DNA of 64,000 bases from an uncultured Saprospiraceae bacterium (lineage in GTDB: Bacteria > Bacteroidota > Bacteroidia > Chitinophagales > Saprospiraceae), in assembly GCA_937950315.1 (NCBI GenBank), contig CALFDU010000040.1, forward strand, positions 24,334 to 88,333, given 5' to 3'. Below, piece after piece: positions 27,613-36,074 of this stretch (position 1 is its first letter; every line of letters begins with the position of its first letter). The notes under the pieces were generated by a model. It was not told the DNA's origin. It was given only the letters and a program-made list of their open reading frames with translations, and did no database searches. The position numbers were made by a program, and so were the translations under genes.

Positions 27613-28467
27613 TTATAAAATGCAATTGTCTTCCTCTTCTACAATTGTATTGGATAGGTTTAGTTGGACATTTAGTGGCAATGAAAAATCGACATCCATT
27701 TCAATGGTTTCAAATTCATGCAGGTCATTACCATCAAAAGTAAACCCAACGACCGCATCTCTTGATTGAGTAGGAACATAAATTACTTTTTGGTTTTCAA
27801 CTTGTCTCAATAATGAAAGACACAAATTGGTTTTGCCAATCGCATGATTGCTGTATAGACTTGTTTCGCTTATCACATTTAAAATTCCGGACTGGATTTT
27901 CGCAACTTTTAATATTCCGCCAATGTGTGGTGTTTGAATCCAAGCTATTTCCACAATGCCATCGTTGTCAAGATCATCAATCGCCACTATATTGAGCCAA
28001 CGATTTTGGCTTCCGATTTCTAAAACTCGAGCATGTTCTATCAATTGATCGACAATGATCTTATAGATAACAATACCTGCTCCTTTATTTACATCTGATC
28101 TTATCGTGATAAATTCCAATTGTCCATCCCCATCGACATCGTACATTCTTGGGCGGATGTCTTCGAAAACATAGTTGTCAGGAAGATTTAATTCGTAGGT
28201 ATTCTCCTCTGAGGCTATGACGAGTTGGCCTCCTTCAATTTTATCCCCTAAGATGCCATGTCCGTATCTTTCTGTTGGATTGGTGTAGCTCGCAAAAATG
28301 CTATTGTCGCTGCTTCTGCTGATTTGCTCTTCTGGCATTTGAGTGTAATTTTCTTGGATGCGTTCAAGAGGAGTTTTTATTCCTTCTTCTTTATTGCACG
28401 AAAGGCATAGCATGAGTATTAAACTCAGACAGAGAAAATAATTTGATTTGTAGCCTTTGATAATCAT
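27613..28467 (-). CDS. FG-GAP/VCBS-like repeat lipoprotein
   Basis: A 284-residue lipoprotein with lipobox CLSC near Cys24 after a hydrophobic leader. Two clear FG-GAP/VCBS-type motifs are visible: YDVDGDGQLEFITIRSDV near 108-125 and AIDDLDNDGIVEIAWIQ near 165-181. These suggest a small calcium-binding propeller facing the periplasm or cell surface. No catalytic residues are recognised. It converges with the TonB-dependent receptor gene (39 nt), with no clear terminator in between. Confidence 0.75.
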   Translation of the reverse strand: MIIKGYKSNYFLCLSLILMLCLSCNKEEGIKTPLERIQENYTQMPEEQISRSSDNSIFASYTNPTERYGHGILGDKIEGGQLVIASEENTYELNLPDNYVFEDIRPRMYDVDGDGQLEFITIRSDVNKGAGIVIYKIIVDQLIEHARVLEIGSQNRWLNIVAIDDLDNDGIVEIAWIQTPHIGGILKVAKIQSGILNVISETSLYSNHAIGKTNLCLSLLRQVENQKVIYVPTQSRDAVVGFTFDGNDLHEFETIEMDVDFSLPLNVQLNLSNTIVEEEDNCIL

Positions 28468-28590
28468 AGCTCAGATGGCTTTCTTATAAATTTAGACTAA
28501 TAATTATAAAGAAGTAACCATACGGTTTGCTTTACATATGTGAATGTCAGATGTGTGTCATTGAACTATTCGAATATGATGAAATTACAA

Positions 28591-28801
28591 TCAAATAAAT
28601 TCTGGAGACAGTTGTAATGAAGCAGTTGAAAATTCAATTTCCTTGCCAATAGAATTGGGAATATATACTTCGATAAATATAACCTGCTCTTTGGTTTCTA
28701 ATTTATTGATTTCTTTCCTAATATGAGATAATTCTTGTGCAGAAGCACAAATAGAAATATTAAGAAAAAACAGTAAATAAAAGTTGGAAGAATGGTTGCA
28801 T
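28591..28801 (-). pseudogene. Small secreted protein gene broken by one base in a homopolymer
   Basis: On the minus strand an ATG at 28801 opens a signal-peptide-like start (MQPFFQLLFTVF), then hits a stop after 13 codons. The next frame, entered if one base of the six-A run at 28765-28770 (T run in the gene) is removed, continues LNISICASAQ and a soluble tail to a TGA at 28591-28593. The corrected product has 69 residues with a convincing signal peptide ending ASAQ. It may be a sequencing or assembly indel, a real pseudogene, or slippage-dependent expression. No family is recognised. It starts 5 nt after the stop of the YD-repeat-like gene, so it would belong to that operon. Confidence 0.55.
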
Positions 28802-28806
28802 TCTTC

Positions 28807-29628
28807 TTAATGATAAGCAAGTTGTCTGCATGCAATTTCTCTCATTTCTCCACCAACCCTTCTTTCCATTTTGATCCAATCTCCATTGGTGTTGTAGTTG
28901 TAAGAAAAGTTATCCTCGCTTATCAAGTTGCCATCGGTGTCAAACCTTTTTTGATTGATCACATTGTTGTTGGAGTCGTAGGCGAAAATATTTCCTACGT
29001 ATCTGTTGTTTGCTTTATTCCATCTATTAATCGTAGACTCGATCACATTGCCTTGAAGATCATAAGTGAAAGTACGTTGCTCTTTGATCGTGCCTTCAAA
29101 ATCAAAATCAATGGCTGCTGTCAATCTATTTTGAACATCATAGGTATTTTCAGTGATCCTTGATTTGTTTGATGAAACATCCGTTGTAGTGGTTTTAATA
29201 ATATTACCATTGGCATCATATTCGTTGGCAATTGTAGTCTGCAAAATATTTTGATCGTCAAATTTTTCTATTGCAACAAGATTGTTGTCCTGATCAAATT
29301 CAGAAACATTGTATTTCGTTCTTACACCTTGATTGTCAAATTCCTCGCTCGTAGCTACCTGGCCATCCGCAGTTAAAGTGTACAAGGTTTTTGAGGTCAG
29401 CCTATCTTTGCCATTGTATTGTTGAAACTCAATCATGTTTCCATTCTCATCATAGAACGATCTATGTTGGATTCGGGTATTGATTACTGTGTTAAAATCT
29501 AATGGTCCGCCTCTCTGAGGACTGTATCCTGCTTCTGTAACAGTTTCTAAAACTTGGGCATGAATTTCTAGCGAGCTTACTAGTGATATTGTAGTAACAA
29601 AGAGCGTTATTAGAATCTTATTTAACAT
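28807..29628 (-). CDS. Secreted YD/RHS-like repeat protein
   Basis: A 273-residue exported protein with a signal peptide ending EIHAQ near residue 25. The rest is a run of about nine imperfect 20-25-residue repeats of the type YDxxGNxIxxxxF (YDENGNMIEF, YDANGNIIKTT, YDLQGNVIEST, YDSNNNVINQ, FDTDGNLISE). These resemble YD repeats of RHS/teneurin proteins but without the RHS core or a toxin tip. A beta-solenoid or hairpin stack that binds glycans or peptidoglycan is plausible. The function is unknown. It lies directly upstream of the small frameshifted gene. Confidence 0.72.
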   Translation of the reverse strand: MLNKILITLFVTTISLVSSLEIHAQVLETVTEAGYSPQRGGPLDFNTVINTRIQHRSFYDENGNMIEFQQYNGKDRLTSKTLYTLTADGQVATSEEFDNQGVRTKYNVSEFDQDNNLVAIEKFDDQNILQTTIANEYDANGNIIKTTTTDVSSNKSRITENTYDVQNRLTAAIDFDFEGTIKEQRTFTYDLQGNVIESTINRWNKANNRYVGNIFAYDSNNNVINQKRFDTDGNLISEDNFSYNYNTNGDWIKMERRVGGEMREIACRQLAYH

Positions 29629-29738
29629 ATGATTATTTCTTACTTGTGTTTTTGAGTCCTTAAGTCGCTAAAATATATAATGCCTACATTCTAGCATAAC
29701 TATATGTCTACAATCTTCCTTTAAATATTCCTTAATTG

Positions 29739-29752
29739 TCGCTTCCGCAAAT
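29739..29752 (+). repeat. Short dispersed element, TCGCTTCCGCAAAT, copy 2
   Basis: Exact copy of the 14-mer at 16646-16659. It ends 2 nt before the stop codon of the following lipoprotein gene on the minus strand, within the 126-nt gap. Confidence 0.5.
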
Positions 29753-29754
29753 GT

Positions 29755-30378
29755 TTATTTGGAGTTCATAACCTCTTGGACTCTCACGATATCATTGAGT
29801 GTCAAATAATGTACCGCCACAAATAGTTTTATTCTTTCGTCAGAAACATCATATAGTTCATAATTCATGAGCAATTCAGAAATCATAGGAGGCGAAAAAT
29901 CTCCCGCTTCTCTAAAATGATTTTGATAATTATGGACCTTCTGATTTTCCTTACCCAACCTCTGAAGGAAGTTTTGGTACTTCGATTCTTGCTTTAAGAT
30001 TCTCAATATCTTTTCCTTTCCCGGAACTTGGATGTCAGCCCATATTTGATCATAACTGGCCTTGTTCAACTCCGTCATTAATTGGTCTTGAGTCTCGTAG
30101 GGTATTTTGATTTTTATCTGGCCTTTATCGACAGATTCCCTCATTCTTTCAAAAAAACGTTGATAGCATTCACTAACATTACCGACATCAACACCATTCA
30201 TTCCTTCAATCTGACATATTGATCCTTCAAAAAAAGCTACAATTTTTTTTAAGTCTGTGATTTCTTCTTGATTGAATACTTCATTAATCTCAGGGTATTC
30301 ATGAAGCTGAAGTTCCTTGGGATTACACCCGGAGACGACAATCAATAATACGACCATGAATACATTCAGCTTTCTCAT
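29755..30378 (-). CDS. Hypothetical lipoprotein
   Basis: A 207-residue protein of no family I recognise. It has a lipoprotein signal with lipobox VSGC at about Cys18, so it should be anchored in the envelope. The mature part is mostly helical and charged, with two cysteines near 55 and 71 that could form a disulfide. It contains an FSPPMISELLMNYELYD segment near 157. The next gene downstream is not close. The DacB gene upstream ends 35 nt before its start, so co-transcription is possible. Confidence 0.7.
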   Translation of the reverse strand: MRKLNVFMVVLLIVVSGCNPKELQLHEYPEINEVFNQEEITDLKKIVAFFEGSICQIEGMNGVDVGNVSECYQRFFERMRESVDKGQIKIKIPYETQDQLMTELNKASYDQIWADIQVPGKEKILRILKQESKYQNFLQRLGKENQKVHNYQNHFREAGDFSPPMISELLMNYELYDVSDERIKLFVAVHYLTLNDIVRVQEVMNSK

Positions 30379-30413
30379 CTTACTTCTTTAGAATGAAAGT
30401 AAGGTATTCATTT

Positions 30414-31895
30414 TTAATACCGATAAATATAATCCACCATCTTCTCAACCTTGGCCCTCATTACCTTGTATTTTACATCAAAGCCATTCACCATTATACT
30501 GAAAGATTTTAATTTTCCATCTGAATCTTCCATGATCCCAGCGTAAGTAAGCACACGATTCATACTTCCAGATTTCATCCATACCTTTCCTCTCGCGCTC
30601 GAGTTTTTTAAAAGGCCACTTACGGTTCCTTGCGCACCAGCTCTAGGCAATAAATCTTTGGTGTACTCAACGCCATACTCTTTTGCAAATTGCTGTAAGA
30701 AATCTGCTAACAGATGACTACTGACATTGTTACGGGCCGACAGACCAGATCCATCTTCCATGTTCAAAGCCTTATAGTCGACCTTCAATTTTCGCAACAT
30801 ACCTCGTATGGCCGCAATCCCATTCTGTCCTGTCGCTTCTCCATTTTTATCTTCTCCCATTGCCTTCAATATGGCCTCACAATAGAGATTGTTGCTGGTA
30901 AAATTGGCTTCGCGTGCAATGTCTTTTAAATAAGGTGATTTTATTCTCGTGATCAGTTTTCGATTTGATTTTCTTGTGGCAAAATATTGAGTTTCGTGCC
31001 CTTGTGTTTTAACTCCAATCTCTTTAAGGCTTTCTGTAAGATAGTATGCTGCAAAAAGTGGTGGATCAGGAATAGAGCCTTTGATGGTAAACGCTGTACT
31101 TCCTTGAGGAATGGTACCGACGATTCGTTTGTTGTAATTATAAGGTCCACCAAAAATATACGCTTGATCACCAGTATGAGACGAATCAACACTCACCTCA
31201 TTTGAAAATTTTAAATTCGGAATCTTTGGGTAGTGGTATGCGATCCTCGGCCTCCGACCTATGCCTCCTCTGTCTTTGAATACAATCCCATATTCGTTTT
31301 CATTGATGTTGATTCCCCATGCGCCCGATGCATAATAATTACCCAAGTCGTTCCATTGCCACGATGGTGAGATAGGGTAGGAGTTGAATTCTGATTCGTC
31401 GGCAATGATATTCCCATCGATACAAGTGATGCCTGCCGCTTTTATGGCTTTGGCAATTCGTGGAAACAAAACGGAGTAATTCATCTCTTGTTTAAATTCT
31501 CCAGAACCAAAAGTGGGATCACCCGTCCCTTCGATATATACATTGCCTTTCAAGGTGCCATCTACATCAAGGACACCGTCATAGGTAATCCGAGTTACAA
31601 ACTGAAAAGTATCACTCAATAAAGCAACCGAACTCAATGTTGTAAGTACCTTAAGTGATGACGCAGGAATAATAGACATGTCAGGATTGACTTCTGCCAA
31701 GTGATCACTGGTTTCGTAATCCACAACGGTAATACTTACTGACGCGTGTTTGAATTCTGAAGAAAGCAAAAATCGGTCGAGTTTATTCTGCAGTTGATTG
31801 GTTTCCTGCGAGTAAACATTTGCCGAAAGGCAGAAAAAAAGAAATACCGAAAGAAAAATGACCCTACGCTTGATAGCCAATGTGGAAAAGTGCAT
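30414..31895 (-). CDS. dacB: D-alanyl-D-alanine carboxypeptidase/endopeptidase (S13, DacB)
   Basis: A periplasmic penicillin-binding protein that trims or cleaves peptidoglycan cross-links. The S13 catalytic triad is visible: SSLK with Ser79 and Lys82, SNN at 334-336 and KSG at 441-443. The signal peptide ends near CLSANVYSQ. I chose ATG 31895 (493 residues), which overlaps the upstream gene by 32 nt; a TTG at 31880 is an alternative and the longer frame to 31994 lies within the neighbour's coding sequence. It is the third gene of the rimK/aspartoacylase-like operon. Confidence 0.92.
   Translation of the reverse strand: MHFSTLAIKRRVIFLSVFLFFCLSANVYSQETNQLQNKLDRFLLSSEFKHASVSITVVDYETSDHLAEVNPDMSIIPASSLKVLTTLSSVALLSDTFQFVTRITYDGVLDVDGTLKGNVYIEGTGDPTFGSGEFKQEMNYSVLFPRIAKAIKAAGITCIDGNIIADESEFNSYPISPSWQWNDLGNYYASGAWGININENEYGIVFKDRGGIGRRPRIAYHYPKIPNLKFSNEVSVDSSHTGDQAYIFGGPYNYNKRIVGTIPQGSTAFTIKGSIPDPPLFAAYYLTESLKEIGVKTQGHETQYFATRKSNRKLITRIKSPYLKDIAREANFTSNNLYCEAILKAMGEDKNGEATGQNGIAAIRGMLRKLKVDYKALNMEDGSGLSARNNVSSHLLADFLQQFAKEYGVEYTKDLLPRAGAQGTVSGLLKNSSARGKVWMKSGSMNRVLTYAGIMEDSDGKLKSFSIMVNGFDVKYKVMRAKVEKMVDYIYRY
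31817..31830 (-). repeat. Short dispersed element, CCGAAAGGC type, copy 2
   Basis: Exact copy of ATTTGCCGAAAGGC (plus orientation), here inside the DacB signal-peptide coding sequence (encoding part of LSAN). Confidence 0.5.
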
Positions 31896-32823
31896 CCCCT
31901 TGGTTGACGACTGAAGCATTGTTATGTCCGATGATATAACCTTCATATTTAGATTTAACTTGTATCGATTTAGTGCCAAATGGATCATAAACATGCCCCA
32001 ATTCTTCGTTTACCTTTACGTAAGCTCCTGAAGATTTTGACCAAATAAACATTCCCGAAAATGGAGATCTTAACCAACTCGTTTTTGTAATTCTTACGAT
32101 CTCATAATCAGGATCTGGATATTTTTTTTCAAAAATTTCCAGATGCCCCAACACTCTCTGAATTCCTTGTAAAGCCAGAATAATAGAATAACCATCCAGC
32201 CTGATCGACTCACCTCCTTCAAATACAATCGAAGGAATACCCATGGTTCTACATGTCTTCCTAAATGAATTTGGAATCACAGAATTTCCAATCAAAAATG
32301 GTGCTTTAAAAATATCAGCTAGTGCCTTCGATTCAGGATATCCTTTGGTATATCTCACCTGAGGATAATTATAACGTGATGCACCTCCTGTATGAAAGTC
32401 CATGGCATAATCCACAAAAGGCAAAATTTTCTTGGACAATGTACGCGCTACTCTCGAAGCAAGGGATCCAGAAGTTGATCCTGGAAAACTACGATTTACA
32501 TCTTTACCGTCAGGCACCTCTCTACTGAAATTTATGAAACCGTATACATTTAATAAAGGAATGGCGATGATGGTTCCCGACTGTATTTTATCATAAAGCC
32601 CTTCCGCAATGCTGCGACGCACAATCTCAACGCCCACAATCTCGTCACCATGTATGCCTCCTAAAATCAAAACCGTTGGTCCTGGTTTTTTACCACGATA
32701 CACATGTGCACGGATATTGATTTTTGTGTCAGAAGGTAACCTTCCTACATTTATAGTAAGTTGCTTGTACTCACCGGGTTTGATTACCTCTTTCTCTATA
32801 ACGAGGTCTTGGTTTTTACTCAT
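31864..32823 (-). CDS. Aspartoacylase/succinylglutamate-desuccinylase-like zinc hydrolase
   Basis: A 319-residue member of the M14-related AstE/AspA family, which cleave N-acyl or amino-acyl amide bonds with zinc. The ligands are His58 and Glu61 in GGIHGDE and His144 in DFHTGG. DVNRSFPG (Arg111) is the substrate-binding motif. The C-terminal beta domain ends with a swivelling-type GHNNASVVNQGDALFHIGY segment. Its coding start overlaps the rimK stop by 4 nt, a fixed partnership seen in other bacteria. The likely substrate is an amino acid conjugate made or modified by the RimK-type ligase. Confidence 0.88.
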   Translation of the reverse strand: MSKNQDLVIEKEVIKPGEYKQLTINVGRLPSDTKINIRAHVYRGKKPGPTVLILGGIHGDEIVGVEIVRRSIAEGLYDKIQSGTIIAIPLLNVYGFINFSREVPDGKDVNRSFPGSTSGSLASRVARTLSKKILPFVDYAMDFHTGGASRYNYPQVRYTKGYPESKALADIFKAPFLIGNSVIPNSFRKTCRTMGIPSIVFEGGESIRLDGYSIILALQGIQRVLGHLEIFEKKYPDPDYEIVRITKTSWLRSPFSGMFIWSKSSGAYVKVNEELGHVYDPFGTKSIQVKSKYEGYIIGHNNASVVNQGDALFHIGYQA

Positions 32824-33701
32824 TTTAGTTTTGTATCTTCTTCAATCATCGAGATAATCTTTCCTGCAATGTCATTTCTCGTTGTAGTCTCAATTCCTTC
32901 TAGTCCTGGGGATGCATTTACTTCTAGGATCATCGGTCCTCTCTTAGATCGCAACATGTCTACACCGGCGATTTTAAGTCCCAATATCTCCGCAGCCTTC
33001 AGAGCCACTTCTTTTTCTTTGTCTGACAAAGGCTCGATCGTAGCCGTTGCTCCTCTATGTAGATTGGATCTGAATTCACCCGCTTTCGCTTGTCGTTTCA
33101 TGGTCCCTTCTATCTGTCCATTGACGATAAAAACACGTATATCGGCACCTCCTGCCTCTTCAATAAATTCCTGCATGAATACCTTGCTCTTTGACTTGGT
33201 AAAGGCCTCCATGATGGACGTAGCTTGCTTGTGCGAATTGGCCAAAACGACACCTAAGCCATGGGTTCCGTTGACCAGTTTAATGACCACTCGCTCATCA
33301 TCCAGCTCTTTCATGATGTCATCAAAGAATAGCGAATTATTTGATATCAGTGATTTAGGAATCAGGATACCATTGCTAGAAAGTATTTGCATCGAAGCGA
33401 TTTTATTTCTTGCTTCAAGCAATGCCTTTTCACTCAAGGTCGAATAAACGCCAAAGGATTTAAACTGTCTGATAATCTGAGCACCATAGGCCGTATGTCC
33501 TGCCCCAATCCTTGGAATGATTGCATCAATATTGCCAAGTGTCTGACCATTATATATGATTTTGGGGTTTTCGGCGTCAAGGACGATATCACAGTTTACA
33601 TAATCAATTACTCGCACATAATGGTGCCTTCTCCGTGCTGCTTGTACCAGGCTCTGAGTACTATACAACGCCGGATTCCTCGAAAGAACTGCAATATTCA
33701 T
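32820..33701 (-). CDS. RimK-type ATP-grasp alpha-L-glutamate ligase
   Basis: A 293-residue ATP-grasp ligase of the RimK family, which forms amide or peptide bonds between a carboxylate and an amino acid (glutamate in the model enzyme). Visible features are the N-terminal PRIGAGHTAYG near 65-75, the ATP-binding VVIKLVNGTHGLGV near 138-151, and the metal site ILEVNASPGLEGIE near 262-275. E. coli RimK adds glutamates to ribosomal protein S6. The coupled aspartoacylase-like hydrolase suggests another small-molecule or peptide substrate. First gene of a three-gene operon. Confidence 0.9.
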   Translation of the reverse strand: MNIAVLSRNPALYSTQSLVQAARRRHHYVRVIDYVNCDIVLDAENPKIIYNGQTLGNIDAIIPRIGAGHTAYGAQIIRQFKSFGVYSTLSEKALLEARNKIASMQILSSNGILIPKSLISNNSLFFDDIMKELDDERVVIKLVNGTHGLGVVLANSHKQATSIMEAFTKSKSKVFMQEFIEEAGGADIRVFIVNGQIEGTMKRQAKAGEFRSNLHRGATATIEPLSDKEKEVALKAAEILGLKIAGVDMLRSKRGPMILEVNASPGLEGIETTTRNDIAGKIISMIEEDTKLK

Positions 33702-33828
33702 TTATACAGATAATGTTTTTCTCAAAAATTATTTCAAAGTACACACTTTAGACGAAAAATTTCAGCTAAATGTACATTCAAGTCTGGCTTTGGGCCAATA
33801 ATTATTTTCCTATCCTTATATTGAAGGC

Positions 33829-35166
33829 ATGAATGATCAAGCAATCTTAGATGATTTTACATCGAATGTAAAATTGAACGACAAAAGAACCATCAATGGT
33901 TGGGCCTTTTTTGACTGGGCCAATTCGGTGTATTCCTTGGTTATTTCTACGGCTGTTTTTCCGATTTATTTCATCGCTGTAGCACCTGATTTTATTAAAG
34001 TTTTTGGCGTTGATTACAACAGCAGTTCCTTCTATAATTTTGTCGTGGCAGCAGCCTTTTTATTGTTGGCTTTGTTGTCTCCGATACTTTCAGGTATTGC
34101 AGATGCGGGTGGGAAAAGGATGAAGTTCTTGAAGATGTTTACCATCATGGGAGCAGTAGGTTGCGCCGGTCTTTTCTTCTTCAAGAGTGAGACTTTTCTT
34201 TGGCTAGGTGTCGTCGCTTTTGCGATGGGAACCATCGGATATGCAGGAAGCCTTGTTTTCTATAATTCGTATCTACCGCAGATTGCTTCAGAAGATCAAT
34301 ACGATAAAGTAAGTGCTCGTGGATATGCCTTTGGATATGTAGGAAGTGTTTTGCTGCTCATTTTTATCCTCTTGCTGATTCAAAAACCAGAATGGTTTGG
34401 CATCGCAGGCAAAGATGGACTGGGTGCTAGAATAGGGTTTTTAATGGTTGGTCTTTGGTGGCTTGGTTTTGCGCAGATTACCTTCAGAAGGATGCCCAAA
34501 GATTCTGACAAACCAACAGAAAAAGGTATCGTAAAGAAAGGTTTCAAAGAATTAACGGAAACCTTCAATAAAGTAAAAGGCAATATCAATGTCAGAAGAT
34601 TTTTGTTGTCTTATTTGTTTTTTTCAGCAGGAGTTAATACCATCATTTATGTGGCATCTGTTTTCGCAAAAGAAGAAATTGGTTTTGATGATGCCGAGTT
34701 AATTTTACTGATTTTAATCTTACAAATAGTTGCCGTGTTCGGTGCCGTTTTCTTTGCCAAAATATCCAAAATCAAAGGGAATAAATTCACCCTTGCGATT
34801 CAGATTATCATATGGATGGCCATCTGTTTTGTAGCCTATTTTACATCGGATAAAACAGTTTTCTACGCCCTTGTAGGAGTGGTAGGAATGGTCCTTGGAG
34901 GTATTCAACCTCTTGCTCGATCAAGCTATGCCAAGCTACTAGAAGACGATGTGGATGACCTAACATCCTACTTTAGTTTCTACGATGTACTCTTTAAAAT
35001 TTCTATTGTTGCTGGTATGTTTCTCTATGGTATGGTCCATCATGTAACCAATGATATGCGCAACAGCATGCTGACACTGGCCATCTTATTTTTAGTAGGC
35101 CTTGTGGTGCTCTTTGGCGTAAAATTCAAGCCTGAATCTCAGCCGCATCTGTCCAAAAAATCCTAA
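33829..35166 (+). CDS. MFS transporter, UMF1/Atg22-like family
   Basis: A 445-residue inner membrane transporter with about 12 predicted helices. The N-terminus WAFFDWANSVYSLVIS near residues 24-39 is the signature of the UMF1/Atg22 subfamily. The last third contains GGIQPLARSSYAKLL near 360-374, another typical signature. Yeast Atg22 exports amino acids from the vacuole; bacterial members are uncharacterised. It is a single gene on the plus strand, divergent from rimK with a 127-nt gap, and convergent with the duplicated lipoproteins. Confidence 0.88.
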   Translation: MNDQAILDDFTSNVKLNDKRTINGWAFFDWANSVYSLVISTAVFPIYFIAVAPDFIKVFGVDYNSSSFYNFVVAAAFLLLALLSPILSGIADAGGKRMKFLKMFTIMGAVGCAGLFFFKSETFLWLGVVAFAMGTIGYAGSLVFYNSYLPQIASEDQYDKVSARGYAFGYVGSVLLLIFILLLIQKPEWFGIAGKDGLGARIGFLMVGLWWLGFAQITFRRMPKDSDKPTEKGIVKKGFKELTETFNKVKGNINVRRFLLSYLFFSAGVNTIIYVASVFAKEEIGFDDAELILLILILQIVAVFGAVFFAKISKIKGNKFTLAIQIIIWMAICFVAYFTSDKTVFYALVGVVGMVLGGIQPLARSSYAKLLEDDVDDLTSYFSFYDVLFKISIVAGMFLYGMVHHVTNDMRNSMLTLAILFLVGLVVLFGVKFKPESQPHLSKKS

Positions 35167-35217
35167 GATTTTATAGCGTTTTTACGGTTCGTTAGATGCT
35201 TGTGTTGATTGAAAAAT

Positions 35218-35607
35218 TTACTCAAACAATAAAATAAATCTGACATCATCAATTAGGTCCTGATTGCCACAAAAAGTTTCTGTAACAATATTACTGATGC
35301 TCATACTTTTCGCAAATGGAGGAGTCTCATTGGGAATAGGAGGCAATGGTGATTCATGAAAAGTATAAACCACTTCACCATTCAGATCTTCAAATAAGAG
35401 GACAAATTCCCCTGGTAAAAAACAATCCCAATTACAAGGACATCTTTGATCATCAGCCTTAAAAGTATACTCCACATTGTCGATGCAGATCTGAGTATCA
35501 TGCGCAAGCTCAATTTCCTGGCCCAAGGTAATATCGGCGCAGGTGGTTTCATTTTTAGAACAAGAAAAAGCGCAGAAGAGGAAAAGAAGTAATAATAATT
35601 GTTTCAA
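35218..35607 (-). CDS. Cys-rich lipoprotein, tandem copy 1 (DSRCP-type domain)
   Basis: A 129-residue lipoprotein (lipobox AFSC) similar to copy 2 immediately upstream. The mature domain has the Bacteroidota pattern DQRCPCNWDCFLPGEF near residue 56-71, a variant of the DSRCP..C.WAG motif found in many small lipoproteins of unknown role. The ATG of copy 2 corresponds to TTG (35607) here, which is the likely start. An in-frame ATG at 35640 is a weaker alternative and lies in a relic of the beta-helix gene tail. No reaction is known. Confidence 0.75.
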   Translation of the reverse strand: MKQLLLLLFLFCAFSCSKNETTCADITLGQEIELAHDTQICIDNVEYTFKADDQRCPCNWDCFLPGEFVLLFEDLNGEVVYTFHESPLPPIPNETPPFAKSMSISNIVTETFCGNQDLIDDVRFILLFE

Positions 35608-35617
35608 AGTGATTGAT

Positions 35618-35660
35618 TTAATTTTCAAAGTAAGCGACATCATTGGTTCTGTCAATTCTT
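35618..35660 (-). repeat. Relic of the beta-helix gene tail inside the duplication
   Basis: On the minus strand this reads RxDxTNDVAYFEN-stop, parallel to RSDGAYDVGCFEFQN-stop at the end of the beta-helix gene (36075 onward). The match shows that the duplicated unit began in the neighbour's 3' end. Confidence 0.65.
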
Positions 35661-35680
35661 GAATAGGCTTGCTGAAAAAT

Positions 35681-36064
35681 TTATTCAAACAATAAAATAA
35701 ATCGTACATCATCAATCACATCCTGATCACCACACATTGTTTCAGTATCAATAGTGCTGATGCTCAAGCTTTCTGCAAATGGAGGAGTGCCATTGGGAGT
35801 AGATTCTGATTCACGAAAAGTATAAACAATATTTCCATCTGTATCTTCAAATGAGAGAACAAACTCACCTGCCCAAGCACAAACACAGCCGCAACAACAT
35901 CTTTGATCATCAGCTATAAATGTATATTCGACATCATTGATGCAGATCTGAGTGTCATGCGCAAGCTCGATTTCTTGTCCTAAAGTAATTTCGGAGCATG
36001 CTTCCTCATTTTTGGAACATGAAAAAGCACAGAAGAGAAGAAGTAGTAATAATAATTGTTTCAT
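35681..36064 (-). CDS. Cys-rich lipoprotein, tandem copy 2 (DSRCP-type domain)
   Basis: A 127-residue lipoprotein with lipobox AFSC. It is closely similar to copy 1 along the whole length, including the shared ending DDVRFILLFE. The Cys-rich centre differs: DQRCCCGCVCAWAGEF, with five cysteines in seven residues, whereas copy 1 has three. This density could bind a metal or form disulfides. The start ATG 36064 follows the beta-helix gene stop by 10 nt, so both are in one operon. The neighbouring duplicate starts 73 nt after its stop. Confidence 0.78.
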   Translation of the reverse strand: MKQLLLLLLLFCAFSCSKNEEACSEITLGQEIELAHDTQICINDVEYTFIADDQRCCCGCVCAWAGEFVLSFEDTDGNIVYTFRESESTPNGTPPFAESLSISTIDTETMCGDQDVIDDVRFILLFE

Positions 36065-36074
36065 AGTAGTTGTA

